A stretch of DNA of 64,000 nt, taken from assembly GCA_023436245.1 (NCBI GenBank), contig JAEZJZ010000064.1, positions 1 to 64,000 of the forward strand, in the 5' to 3' direction. Position numbers and translations under genes: made by a program. Of this stretch, positions 31,043-40,935 are shown piece by piece (position 1 is the stretch's first letter; each line of letters starts with the position of its first letter). Under the pieces are notes generated by a model. That model was not told where the DNA came from. It saw only the letters and a list, made by a program, of their open reading frames with translations, and searched no databases. Origin of the DNA: Bacillota bacterium (GTDB lineage: Bacteria > Bacillota > UBA994 > UBA5500).

Positions 31043-31915
31043 TCAGTGTTCGACTGCAAACAAGCGCCGAGTTATCTCCTGAGCCGTCTTGGTCTTGGCC
31101 AGCCCGCCGAGTGCCGTTTCACGCAACTCACGCGGCATGGAGTGACCGATTTCCCCCATCGCCTCAATCACTTCGTCGAGCGGAATTACGCTGTCAATGC
31201 CGGATAACGCCAGTTCCGCCGCGCCCAAAGCAGAGAGCGCATGCAACGCATTTCGTTTGACGCACGGGACTTCCACCAGACCGGCCACGGGGTCGCAAAC
31301 CAAGCCCAGTCCGTTTTTCAGCGCCAAAGCGCCGGCGGCCAACGCCTGCCTGGGAGTTCCGTCGGCCAACTCCACCACACCGACGGCGGCCATCGCCGCA
31401 GCTGAACCGCACTCCGCCTGGCATCCGCCTTCGGCCCCGCTGAGTGACGCAACCTGACCGATCACCTGACCTACGCCAGCCGCTGCAAATAGGGACATGA
31501 TCAGTTCATGGTCAGAAGACTGCAGGTCTTCCGCCGCCGCGAGCAGCACGCCCGGCAAAATGCCACTGGAACCGGCCGTGGGTGCGGCCACGATCTTGCC
31601 CATGGATGCGTTGACTTCACTCACCGCAAGCGCATAAGCCATCGCCTTCTTCACCAGACCCTGCAGCAAACGGCCTTCGCTGCAGGAAAGAGAGCGGGCT
31701 GCTCCGCCCGAGAGTCCGCTGAAGGATCGGATCTCTTCCTTGATCCCGCGTTCAACCGCCGAGCGCATCACCTGTACAGTGCTCTCCATCTGCTCGTAGA
31801 GGGCTGATTCGGGTACCTGCAAGGCCCCTGCCTCGATCTGCAGCACCGCCTCGCCCAACGTAATCTGCTCTTCCTCAGCCAACTGCAGCAATTGCTGCAA
31901 AGAGTGTAAGCTCAT
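31043..31915 (-). CDS. sdaAA: L-serine dehydratase, alpha subunit
   Basis: A 290-residue iron-sulfur subunit that deaminates L-serine to pyruvate and ammonia. Cluster-binding cysteines are visible in GCQAECGSAAAMAA, CDPVAGLVEVPC and nearby. The segment VAAPTAGSSGILPGVL is also diagnostic. The start follows CTAGGAGG. It follows sdaAB on the same strand, the usual two-gene form of the enzyme. Confidence 0.95.
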   Translation of the reverse strand: MSLHSLQQLLQLAEEEQITLGEAVLQIEAGALQVPESALYEQMESTVQVMRSAVERGIKEEIRSFSGLSGGAARSLSCSEGRLLQGLVKKAMAYALAVSEVNASMGKIVAAPTAGSSGILPGVLLAAAEDLQSSDHELIMSLFAAAGVGQVIGQVASLSGAEGGCQAECGSAAAMAAVGVVELADGTPRQALAAGALALKNGLGLVCDPVAGLVEVPCVKRNALHALSALGAAELALSGIDSVIPLDEVIEAMGEIGHSMPRELRETALGGLAKTKTAQEITRRLFAVEH

Positions 31916-31966
31916 GTTTGCCTCCTAGTACGGAGTTAAGTCCCAAACTAGATGATGCAGGATGCG

Positions 31967-32647
31967 CTAGATGCGTTCCAGCCAGATCACCCTGCTGATC
32001 CCGGGAATGCGCTGCAAGGACTGCAACACTTCCTGCGGCAAGATGGCATCGACCTCGATGCTCATCACCACCGCCTGACCCTTGCCAGCCCGGGAGACGG
32101 CCATGTTGCCGATGTTGACGCCAGTCTTCACCAGCAGAGTGGAGATACCGGTGATCACGCCCGGAGTGTCCCAGGAGTTGACCACCAAAGTGTGCTCCTC
32201 ACCCTTCAGGCTGACCGAGAAACCGTTCAACTCCAGTACCTCAACCTTACCGCCACCGACCGATGCTCCGACCAACTCCACAGTCCGGGATGCGCCGGCG
32301 AGGTGAATGCCGACCGTGTTCGGATGCACCAGGTCGCTGACGTTTTCGGCTTGCACAAAGGAGTATTGCAAGCCTGCTTTGGCGGCCTCCACCTTGGCCA
32401 ACCGCAGACGCTCATCGTCCGGGCTGAACCCAAGTACCCCTCCAATCAACGCCAGATCGCTGCCATGTCCGCGATAGGTTGCGGCCAGCGAGCCGTAGAG
32501 GGTGAACACCGCCTTGACCGGTGCTTCCGCCAGCAACTGCCGCGCCAGGCGGCCGAGACGAGCAGTACCGGCAGTATGGGAACTGCTTGGCCCAATCATC
32601 ACGGGGCCGATCACATCGAATACTTGTAGCCTGCGTCTTGTGCTCAT
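31967..32647 (-). CDS. sdaAB: L-serine dehydratase, beta subunit
   Basis: A 226-residue partner of SdaAA. The N-terminal VFDVIGPVMIGPSSSHTAGTARLG is the family signature; the C-terminal ACT-like domain begins near residue 145 (HTLVVNSWDTPGVITGIS) and probably binds serine. The start lies 2 nt after the fakA stop, with GGTGGA inside fakA, so it is likely coupled. The yloU-fakA-sdaAB-sdaAA order equals that in B. subtilis. Confidence 0.94.
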   Translation of the reverse strand: MSTRRRLQVFDVIGPVMIGPSSSHTAGTARLGRLARQLLAEAPVKAVFTLYGSLAATYRGHGSDLALIGGVLGFSPDDERLRLAKVEAAKAGLQYSFVQAENVSDLVHPNTVGIHLAGASRTVELVGASVGGGKVEVLELNGFSVSLKGEEHTLVVNSWDTPGVITGISTLLVKTGVNIGNMAVSRAGKGQAVVMSIEVDAILPQEVLQSLQRIPGISRVIWLERI

Positions 32648-32649
32648 GG

Positions 32650-34275
32650 CTATTCCACCGAGACGATATAATGATAAACCGGTTGACCGCCCGTGCGCCG
32701 CTCAATCTCCAAATCCGGATAGCGCCCGGTGAGCAGGTCGGCCAAAGCAACAGCCTCAGTTTCAGGCACATCTTGCCCCGAGAAAAGGCTGATCAAGCCG
32801 TCTTCCTCGCCAATCATCTGCGCAACCAAATGGGCGACGACATCGGATAGACCAGGGCCGAAGGAAACGATCTCATTCTCCAAAATGCCAATAAAGTGTC
32901 CCTGCTTGACGTCGCCAGCCGGACAGGTGTGGTCACGCACCGCGATGGTCACCTGACCACTCTTCACCTGCTTCAGATTGCGCTCCATGACATTGGCCAT
33001 GGCGTCCACATCGTCCGCCTCCGGGTTGTAGGACATCAACGCGGCTAGGCCTTGCGGCAAAGTGCGCGAGGGAATCACGTGCACGCGTCCGACGATCAGG
33101 TCCTGCACCTGTTCCGCGGCCATGATGATATTCTTGTTGTTCGGCAGAATCAACACGTGCTCAGCCCGCACCGACTCAACCGCTCTGGCCAAGTCTTCCG
33201 TGCTCGGGTTCATCGTCTGACCGCCGGCGACAATGGCATCGACGCCCATGCTACGGTAGATTTCCTGCAGACCCTCGCCAGCCACGACGGCCACCACGCC
33301 CACGTGCTTGGGCGGAGGCAGCTCTGCTGGCTGCTCGGTGTAGTAGAGAGCGCTATGCTGCTCCTGCATATTCTCCACCTTGATGCCGGTCAACTGACCG
33401 TACTTCAAACCGATTTGCAGAGCCGTGCCTGGGTCATTGGTATGCACATGCACTTTAAGCAGGGTATCGTCGCCCACAACCAACAAGGAATCGCCCATCT
33501 TATCCAGCTCAAAGTGCAGATCATCCTCACCAACGGTGGGCTGCTTGATCATGAACTCTGTGCAATAGGCAAACTGAATCTCCTCAAAGGGCGCCGCGTC
33601 GGGCTGGATGATTGGCGTCGGCGCTAGCGGCACCACTGGCTGCACAACATGGACGATCTCGCGTCCTTCGGCAGCAGCCAGGAACCCATGGAAGATGTGC
33701 ACCAAGCCCTGCCCGCCAGCATCGACTACGCCCTGCTGCTTCAACACGGCCAACAACTCCGGAGTTCTGGCCAGCGTCTTCTCGGCCTGGCTGACCAAAG
33801 TCTTCAGCATTGCGACCGGATCGTTGGTGCGGCGAGAGACGCTCTCCGCCGCTTTCACCGCTTCGCGCATCACGGTGAGGATTGTGCCCTCAACCGGCTT
33901 GCGCACTGCCTTGTAGACGGTGTCCACGCCAGCCTGTAAAGCATTCTGAAACTCCACCACGGAAACGGATGGACCTTTGTCACCCAGGTATTTGCCGAAG
34001 CCGCGAAACAACTGGGACATAATCACGCCAGAGTTCCCGCGCGCGCCCATCAGCGACCCGGTAGCGCAGGCAGAGGCAAGCTGGCCAACTGTCGGATCCT
34101 TCAGTTGGCTAATTGCCCGTACAACTGCTTGCAGGGTCAAGTTCATGTTGGTTCCAGTGTCGCCATCCGGCACCGGGAAGACGTTGAGAGCGTCCACGGC
34201 TGCCCGATTGCTCTCCAAATTGGCTGCACCCTGAAGCAGCATCCGCTGCAGCAGTTCTGCCGAAATTCTCTGCAT
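32650..34275 (-). CDS. fakA: Fatty acid kinase, catalytic subunit FakA (YloV)
   Basis: A 541-residue DAK-domain kinase that phosphorylates FakB-bound fatty acids. The ATP-binding motif is NVFPVPDGDTGTNM, followed by SACATGSLMGARGNSGVIMSQLFRGF; a middle domain and a C-terminal DegV-like domain complete the family architecture. The start follows AGGGAGGC. Its partner FakB is probably the degV gene at 20.3 kb, beside plsX. Confidence 0.92.
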   Translation of the reverse strand: MQRISAELLQRMLLQGAANLESNRAAVDALNVFPVPDGDTGTNMNLTLQAVVRAISQLKDPTVGQLASACATGSLMGARGNSGVIMSQLFRGFGKYLGDKGPSVSVVEFQNALQAGVDTVYKAVRKPVEGTILTVMREAVKAAESVSRRTNDPVAMLKTLVSQAEKTLARTPELLAVLKQQGVVDAGGQGLVHIFHGFLAAAEGREIVHVVQPVVPLAPTPIIQPDAAPFEEIQFAYCTEFMIKQPTVGEDDLHFELDKMGDSLLVVGDDTLLKVHVHTNDPGTALQIGLKYGQLTGIKVENMQEQHSALYYTEQPAELPPPKHVGVVAVVAGEGLQEIYRSMGVDAIVAGGQTMNPSTEDLARAVESVRAEHVLILPNNKNIIMAAEQVQDLIVGRVHVIPSRTLPQGLAALMSYNPEADDVDAMANVMERNLKQVKSGQVTIAVRDHTCPAGDVKQGHFIGILENEIVSFGPGLSDVVAHLVAQMIGEEDGLISLFSGQDVPETEAVALADLLTGRYPDLEIERRTGGQPVYHYIVSVE

Positions 34276-34290
34276 TGTCTTGGTGCCTCC

Positions 34291-34656
34291 CTACTTGGCC
34301 TGGTTAACGCGCACTCCCTGCACGTTGACGTTCACTTGATCAACCTGCAGGCCAATCAGGTTTTCCACCGTGTATTTCACAGTATCCATCACGTTTTGCG
34401 CAACCTCGGAGATTTTGGTGCCATAACCGACGATGATGTACAGACTAATCTCCACACCACCTGCACCGACTGTAACCTCCACCCCGCGGGAGAGATTCTC
34501 CCGTCCGAGCATCTCCACAAAGTTGTCCTTCAGTTTGCTGCGAGAGCACATGCCAACCAAGCCGTAGCAGTCCATGGCTGCAATACCGGCGATGGTGGCA
34601 ATGACGTCATCCGAAATGGCGATTTGACCAAATTCATTGGTGATCACTTGGGCCAT
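34291..34656 (-). CDS. yloU: Asp23/Gls24 family protein YloU
   Basis: A 121-residue member of the alkaline-shock Asp23 family. Signature segments are NEFGQIAISDDVIATIAGIAAMDCYGLVGM and VGYGTKISEVAQNVMDTVKYTVE. It is thought to affect envelope homeostasis or fatty-acid handling, given constant linkage to fakA. The start follows GAGGAGGTAAC. It is the first gene of its operon. Confidence 0.93.
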   Translation of the reverse strand: MAQVITNEFGQIAISDDVIATIAGIAAMDCYGLVGMCSRSKLKDNFVEMLGRENLSRGVEVTVGAGGVEISLYIIVGYGTKISEVAQNVMDTVKYTVENLIGLQVDQVNVNVQGVRVNQAK

Positions 34657-34753
34657 GTTGTTACCTCCTCACACCAAGCTCTGGTTTGTCGTCTGACCGC
34701 GAAAAGACTGACGATTGATCAGCGAACAAGCTTCCGTCAAACCGAGCACTAAC

Positions 34754-34762
34754 ATTATAGCA
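34754..34762 (-). promoter_or_regulatory. Extended -10 promoter of yloU-fakA-sdaAB-sdaAA
   Basis: Minus strand TGCTATAAT: a perfect TATAAT with TGn upstream. The -35 region is weak. Confidence 0.6.
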
Positions 34763-34832
34763 CAGGCGCAAATATACACCTAAGCTCTTCATATTCGCTA
34801 ACATCCGGGCGGATTCCTCTTCATCCGGAACC

Positions 34833-34861
34833 TTGTCAACCTGTTACTGCCATGATACAAT
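34833..34861 (+). promoter_or_regulatory. Promoter of rpmB
   Basis: TTGTCA, 17 nt, TACAAT, about 30 nt upstream of the rpmB start. Confidence 0.75.
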
Positions 34862-34890
34862 GGCGAGGTATGAAGCGAAGGAGGTGCACC

Positions 34891-35082
34891 ATGAGCACTA
34901 AGTGTGAGATTTGCGGCAAGTCCCGCTCGGTCGGCAACCAGATCAGTAAGTCTGATGTTCGGTCGAAGAGGGTCTGGGCTCCGAACATTCAACGCATCCG
35001 CATCGTAGTCAAAGGCCAGACTATGCGGAAGAACGTGTGCACGACCTGCATCCGCTCGGGTCGCGTCACCCGCGCTATGTAA
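34891..35082 (+). CDS. rpmB: 50S ribosomal protein L28
   Basis: A 63-residue ribosomal protein. The start MSTKCEICGKSRSVGNQIS follows GAAGGAGGTG, and a CxxC pair occurs at each end (CEIC and CTTC), indicating the zinc-binding form. It stands alone on the plus strand between the divergent yloU operon and the converging spoVM gene, as in B. subtilis. Confidence 0.96.
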   Translation: MSTKCEICGKSRSVGNQISKSDVRSKRVWAPNIQRIRIVVKGQTMRKNVCTTCIRSGRVTRAM

Positions 35083-35095
35083 GTCAATAAAAGCC

Positions 35096-35121
35096 AAAAG
35101 CACTGGAAATCCAGTGCTTTT
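35096..35121. terminator. Bidirectional terminator shared by rpmB and spoVM
   Basis: AAAAGCACTGG, AAAT, CCAGTGCTTTT with further Ts on the plus strand and an A-rich left flank that gives Ts on the minus strand. Confidence 0.85.
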
Positions 35122-35142
35122 TTGCGTACCTGTGGTGTTGTT

Positions 35143-35217
35143 CTACTTTGGACGCCGTATAAACAGGCGAATGAACCCGCGCAGAAAACGTGGAACCCTA
35201 ACCACATAGAACTTCAC
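35143..35217 (-). CDS. spoVM: Stage V sporulation protein M
   Basis: A 24-residue amphipathic peptide that marks the curved forespore membrane and anchors SpoIVA during spore coat assembly. The sequence starts MKFYVVRVPRFLRGF; the MKFY start, Pro9 and the PRFL-G pattern match the B. subtilis peptide. The start is GTG with GGAGAGGGGG about 10 nt upstream. It lies next to rpmB, the conserved place. The tail is richer in arginine than usual. Confidence 0.9.
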   Translation of the reverse strand: MKFYVVRVPRFLRGFIRLFIRRPK

Positions 35218-35258
35218 CTCATCAACGCCCCCTCTCCAAGTTTCGATTGAGAATTGGG

Positions 35259-35438
35259 CTAACCAAAGACAAGCACCAAACCGATCGCAACCAGGACAGC
35301 GGCGACCAAACCCCAGAGCAACCAGACCGGCAGCAGTCGCCAGAGGATGATCATTCCGCCTGCCGCCAGCAGCGCTCCCACGAGCCGCACGGCATCGCTC
35401 CGCTGGCGTCCGCGTCTTCTCCATGGAGATTGACGCAT
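35259..35438 (-). CDS. Small membrane protein upstream of spoVM
   Basis: A 59-residue reading frame starting MRQSPWRRRGRQRSDAV, strongly basic, followed by two hydrophobic helices (about residues 18-36 and 38-58). It is preceded by GGGGGAGGTGG at a good distance. Its stop is 41 nt before spoVM, so the two probably share a transcript. I do not recognise a family. Confidence 0.7.
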   Translation of the reverse strand: MRQSPWRRRGRQRSDAVRLVGALLAAGGMIILWRLLPVWLLWGLVAAVLVAIGLVLVFG

Positions 35439-35469
35439 CCTGCCACCTCCCCCAACTAATCTATACGGC

Positions 35470-35498
35470 AGTATATTCTGTCCACATGACTAAATGTG
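35470..35498 (-). promoter_or_regulatory. SigE-like promoter candidate for the spoVM unit
   Basis: Minus strand CACATTT, 14 nt, AATATACT, partly matching the SigE consensus (KMATATT and CATACAMT). spoVM is mother-cell expressed in B. subtilis, which fits. Confidence 0.35.
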
Positions 35499-35501
35499 TG
35501 A

Positions 35502-35548
35502 AAAGCAGGTGTATTGGTTGTCAGTCAGACAGCCAATACACCTGCTTT
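35502..35548. terminator. Long stem-loop downstream of rpe
   Basis: AAAGCAGGTGTATTGG pairs perfectly with CCAATACACCTGCTTT, and TGTC with GACA inside. On the minus strand TTTTCACACATTT follows. It is the likely terminator of the priA-rpe operon, although it lies about 150 nt after the rpe stop. The stretch between (35549-35696) holds a palindrome CCGCAGCATGCTGCGG near 35664-35679 and nothing else I can name. Confidence 0.6.
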
Positions 35549-35696
35549 GTTCATGAAGCGTTTCGTTGTTTCGGGACGGATGAGAGCCCGATCTTCTTGG
35601 AATTGTGGCACCACAGCATGTGAGAGCGCTTAGAAAGTCGCTTTTCTTCTTACCGTAGACCCCGCAGCATGCTGCGGCCCCAGGCGGCTCAGGGTT

Positions 35697-36350
35697 TCAG
35701 ACCGATTTCATCCGCCTGACGAAATCAGTCGGATCCAGCGCATTGAAGAAGGCGGATCCGGTGACCAGCACCGAGGCTCCGGCTGTCTTCAGCGCGTCGA
35801 CATTGCCCAAGCCGACCCCGCCGTCCACCCAGATTGGCAGATCTCGTCCCAACTGCTGCAGATGCCGGCGCAACCCGGCGATCTTGGGCAGCATCTCAGC
35901 GATGAACGGCTGTCCGCCAAAGCCAGGATTCACGGTCATCACCAACAGGTAATCGATCACTGGCAATAGCGGCGAAATCGACTCCCAGCCGGTTGCAGGA
36001 TTCAGGGCAACGCCAGCCTGGATGTCGGCCGCTTGGATGCGCTGCATCAGGCGGTGCAGATGATAGCTGCTCTCGGCATGCACGCTGATGGCACGCGGCT
36101 TAGCCTGCAAGAAAGCGTCAAGCAACAGTTCCGGCTGCTCGACCATCAGGTGTACTTCCGCCGGCAGCTTGCTGGCCTGCACCACCGCCTGGACGATCGC
36201 CGGGCCGAGGCTGATATTCGGCACAAAATGCCCGTCCATCACATCGATGTGTAACCAATCGGCATTTGCTTCTTCCACCACGGTCACTGACTGGCCGAGC
36301 TTCAGCCAATCGGCTGACAAAAGGGAAGGTGCTATTTCCAGCATGTTCAC
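35697..36350 (-). CDS. rpe: Ribulose-phosphate 3-epimerase
   Basis: A 217-residue TIM-barrel enzyme of the pentose phosphate pathway. Signature segments are IAPSLLSADW, WLHIDVMDGHFVPNIS, EVHLMVEQPE, VMTVNPGFGGQPFI and WVDGGVGLGNV. The GTG start overlaps the rsgA stop (TAGTG); an ATG two codons later is an alternative. AAAGGCGG lies upstream. The rsgA-rpe pair is conserved. Confidence 0.94.
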   Translation of the reverse strand: MNMLEIAPSLLSADWLKLGQSVTVVEEANADWLHIDVMDGHFVPNISLGPAIVQAVVQASKLPAEVHLMVEQPELLLDAFLQAKPRAISVHAESSYHLHRLMQRIQAADIQAGVALNPATGWESISPLLPVIDYLLVMTVNPGFGGQPFIAEMLPKIAGLRRHLQQLGRDLPIWVDGGVGLGNVDALKTAGASVLVTGSAFFNALDPTDFVRRMKSV

Positions 36351-37230
36351 TAATACCGCCTTTCTGCTTCGCGCAGCTCCTGGTAGAGCAGCTGGTAACT
36401 GTGATATCTCGATGGTGCCACCTGCTGCTCGGCCAGCGCGGCCTTGACGGCGCAGCCAGGTTCAGCCAGATGCACGCAGCTGTTGCCGAAACGGCAATGC
36501 TCCCGCATCTGCATTTCCGGAAAGCAGGCGTCCAACTGGTCCGCCGTCAGATCCTCCGGCAACTCCAGCCGATTGAAGCCGGGCGTATCAACCACGAAGC
36601 CGCGCCAAGGCTCAGGCAGCGGCAACAGCTCCACGTGCCGCGTGGTGTGCCGCCCGGTGCCGCTTTTTTGGCTTACTTCGCCCGTGGCGATGCGTTTGCC
36701 GTCGGTGACCAGATTGATCAGACTGGACTTGCCCACGCCCGATTGCCCGGCCATCACGGTGACGTGTCCGTCCAGCAGATCGCGCACTTGATCGATGCCC
36801 ACCTGTTGCTTGGCGCTGAAGACAAGTGACGGGTAGCCGAGCGGTCCATAGATCACCCGCAAGGCCTCCGCTTCTTCCGTCGAACCGAGGTCTGACTTGT
36901 TGAAACCGACAATGGCCTCGAGGCCGAGGAACTCTGCCGTGACCAGCAGCCTGTCCACCAGCCCCAGATTGGGGCTCGGATCCTTCAGCGTGGCCACGAT
37001 CAGCACCTGATCCACGTTGCTCACCGCCGGTCGCTGCAGCACTGTGCTGCGAGGCAACACCTCCTGCACCACCCCGCTGCCGTCCGGCAAGAGGCTGCAG
37101 CGCACACGGTCGCCGACCATCGGCGTGATCTCGTCGAGTTTGAACTTGCCCCGGGCCCGGCAGCAGACGAGGCCCGTTTCCGTCTCCACGTAGTAGTATC
37201 CTGCCAGTATCTTGGTGATAACCCCGTCGA

Positions 37231-37234
<4 letters not shown>
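36350..37234 (-). CDS. rsgA: Ribosome small subunit-dependent GTPase RsgA
   Basis: About 294 residues; a 30S assembly GTPase. The permuted GTPase motifs are NKSD, SGVGKSSLIN and DTPGF, followed by a zinc-binding Cys/His region (CFPEMQMREHCRFGNSCVHLAEPGC). The first usual start codon in frame is a GTG at 37189, but conserved N-terminal barrel residues GVITKILAGYYYV lie upstream of it in frame, with no ATG, GTG, TTG or CTG before a stop at 37265. AGGTG precedes an ATA at 37234, taken here as the likely start. It overlaps the prkC stop. Confidence 0.8.
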
Positions 37235-39095
<1,861 letters not shown>

Positions 39096-39099
<4 letters not shown>

Positions 39100-39842
39100 G
39101 GCCGTTCCCACCTCCACCCGGCCAATGCGGCCGTGATGTTGTCCTGTCCGCCGCGTTCATAGGCCAAGAGCACCATCTGCTCCGCTGCCTGCTGCAGGTC
39201 CAGGCTCTCCGCGATGATGGCCGCGAGCTCACTCTGATTCAGCACTGTAGACAGACCATCAGAGCAGACCAGCACGATGTCGCCAAGCTGCAGGTCGAAG
39301 GTCAAGAGGTCGACATCCACCGCAGCGGAGGTACCCAACGCGCGGATGAGTACATTGCGTTGCGGGTGTTGCTGGGCTTCTTGCTCGGATAACCCGCCGC
39401 TCTTCAATAACTCGCCCACCAGGCTGTGATCGTCAGTCACCTGCTGACAACTGTCGCCGCGGACCAGATAAAGGCGACTGTCTCCCACGTGGGCCACCAG
39501 CAACTGCGAACGCCAAAGCAAAGCCACAGTCAGCGTCGTCCCCATGCCGGCCAGGCGATAGTCTGCCTCCCCCTGCTCATAAACGTGCTGGTTGGCGCGG
39601 CGCACGGCCATTTCCAGCGCCAAGAGCGGTGAAGACTCCTGTTCAAGCACTATCTGGAACTGCTGGCTAAACCGCTCCACAGCCAGTTGGCTAGCCACTT
39701 CTCCCGCCCGATGGCCGCCCATGCCGTCGGCAACAGCCAGCAGAGCATATTCATCGCCCGCCAGTTCGCCTCTATCCACCCAGACGGCATCCTGATTGAT
39801 CTGTCTTCTTCCCTGATCGCTCTTCATCCCAACTTCAAACAC
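39096..39842 (-). CDS. prpC: PP2C-type protein phosphatase PrpC
   Basis: A 248-residue metal-dependent phosphatase that reverses PrkC. Metal-binding motifs are visible: NQDAVWV, ADGMGGHRAGE, HVGDSRLYLV, CSDGLS and GQDNITA. The GTG start gives an N-terminus of the expected length; an ATG five codons later is possible. It lies 7 nt after rlmN. Confidence 0.94.
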
Positions 39843-39849
39843 CAGCGCT

Positions 39850-40896
39850 CTACTCCTCTCCCTGGAGTCTCCTTCTGAGCTGACCGCATGCTGCCTCTAT
39901 TTCCGGACCAAGCTCCCGCCTGATCGTCACGTTCACGCCGCGAGCAGTCAGTGCATCGGCAAATGCCTGCACCCGCCGCTCGTTGGGGGCGGACCAGGGC
40001 AACCCAGGCACCGAGTTATAGGGAATCAGGTTGACATTGCAGAGCAGACCCCGCAGTAACTCGGACAATTGCTCCGCATGCACCTGCTGATCGTTCTGCC
40101 CAGCCAAGAGTAGATACTCAAAGGTAACTCTACGGCCGGTGGCCGCCACATAGCGCCAGGCAGCCTGAACTAGCTCCTTCAATGGGTAACGCTGATTGAT
40201 CGGCATCAACTGATCCCGCAGATAGTCCACTGGCGCATGCAGGGAAATGGAGAGGGTCAACTGCAGTTTCTCTTCCGCCAGCCGGTCAATCTGCGGCACC
40301 AGACCGCTGGTGGAGACCGTGATATTACGCATGCCAATGTTCCAACCCAAAGGATTGTTGGCCAGACGGATGCTGGCCAGCACCTCATCCAGATTGTCCA
40401 ATGGCTCACCCATGCCCATGTAGACTAGATGACCGATGCGCTCGTTCACCGGCGCCAACTCACGGTTCGCCAGCCAAATCTGCTCGGCCATTTCGGCAGC
40501 CGTCAGGTGCCGACTGAAGCCGGACATGCCGGACGCACAGAAGGCGCAGCCCATCTTGCAGCCCACTTGGCTGGACAGGCAGAGCGTGGCCCCGTAATGA
40601 TAACGCAAAATGACACACTCCACGATCGATGTGTCCGGGAAGGAGATGGCCAGCTTGATCGTGCCATCGCTGGCAGTCTGTCGCGTGATCACATCCCCCA
40701 CGCCGATTACGGCCGTCTCCTCTAGCTTCTGGCGCAACGTCTTGGGAAAGTTGCTCATCTCTGCCCAGTCTCTGACGCCCCGGCCATAGATCCATTCCAT
40801 CAGTTGCCGGGCACGGAACTCCGGCTCACCTAATTCCTGAAAAAAATCCGTGAGTCCTGGCCAGGCCAAGCCCAATAGATTGCGTTTCTCGCTCAT
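39850..40896 (-). CDS. rlmN: Dual-specificity 23S rRNA/tRNA (adenine-C2)-methyltransferase RlmN
   Basis: A 348-residue radical SAM enzyme that methylates A2503 of 23S rRNA and A37 of some tRNAs. The cluster motif CKMGCAFCASG is present, with the MGMGEPLDNLDEV block and the two catalytic cysteines expected (one in the C-terminal EAACGQLRR). The start follows GGCAGGAGGTC. Position between rsmB and prpC is conserved. Confidence 0.96.
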   Translation of the reverse strand: MSEKRNLLGLAWPGLTDFFQELGEPEFRARQLMEWIYGRGVRDWAEMSNFPKTLRQKLEETAVIGVGDVITRQTASDGTIKLAISFPDTSIVECVILRYHYGATLCLSSQVGCKMGCAFCASGMSGFSRHLTAAEMAEQIWLANRELAPVNERIGHLVYMGMGEPLDNLDEVLASIRLANNPLGWNIGMRNITVSTSGLVPQIDRLAEEKLQLTLSISLHAPVDYLRDQLMPINQRYPLKELVQAAWRYVAATGRRVTFEYLLLAGQNDQQVHAEQLSELLRGLLCNVNLIPYNSVPGLPWSAPNERRVQAFADALTARGVNVTIRRELGPEIEAACGQLRRRLQGEE

Positions 40897-40935
40897 GTTC
40901 AGTGACCTCCTGCCGCGAAATCGTTTGGTATGCCG

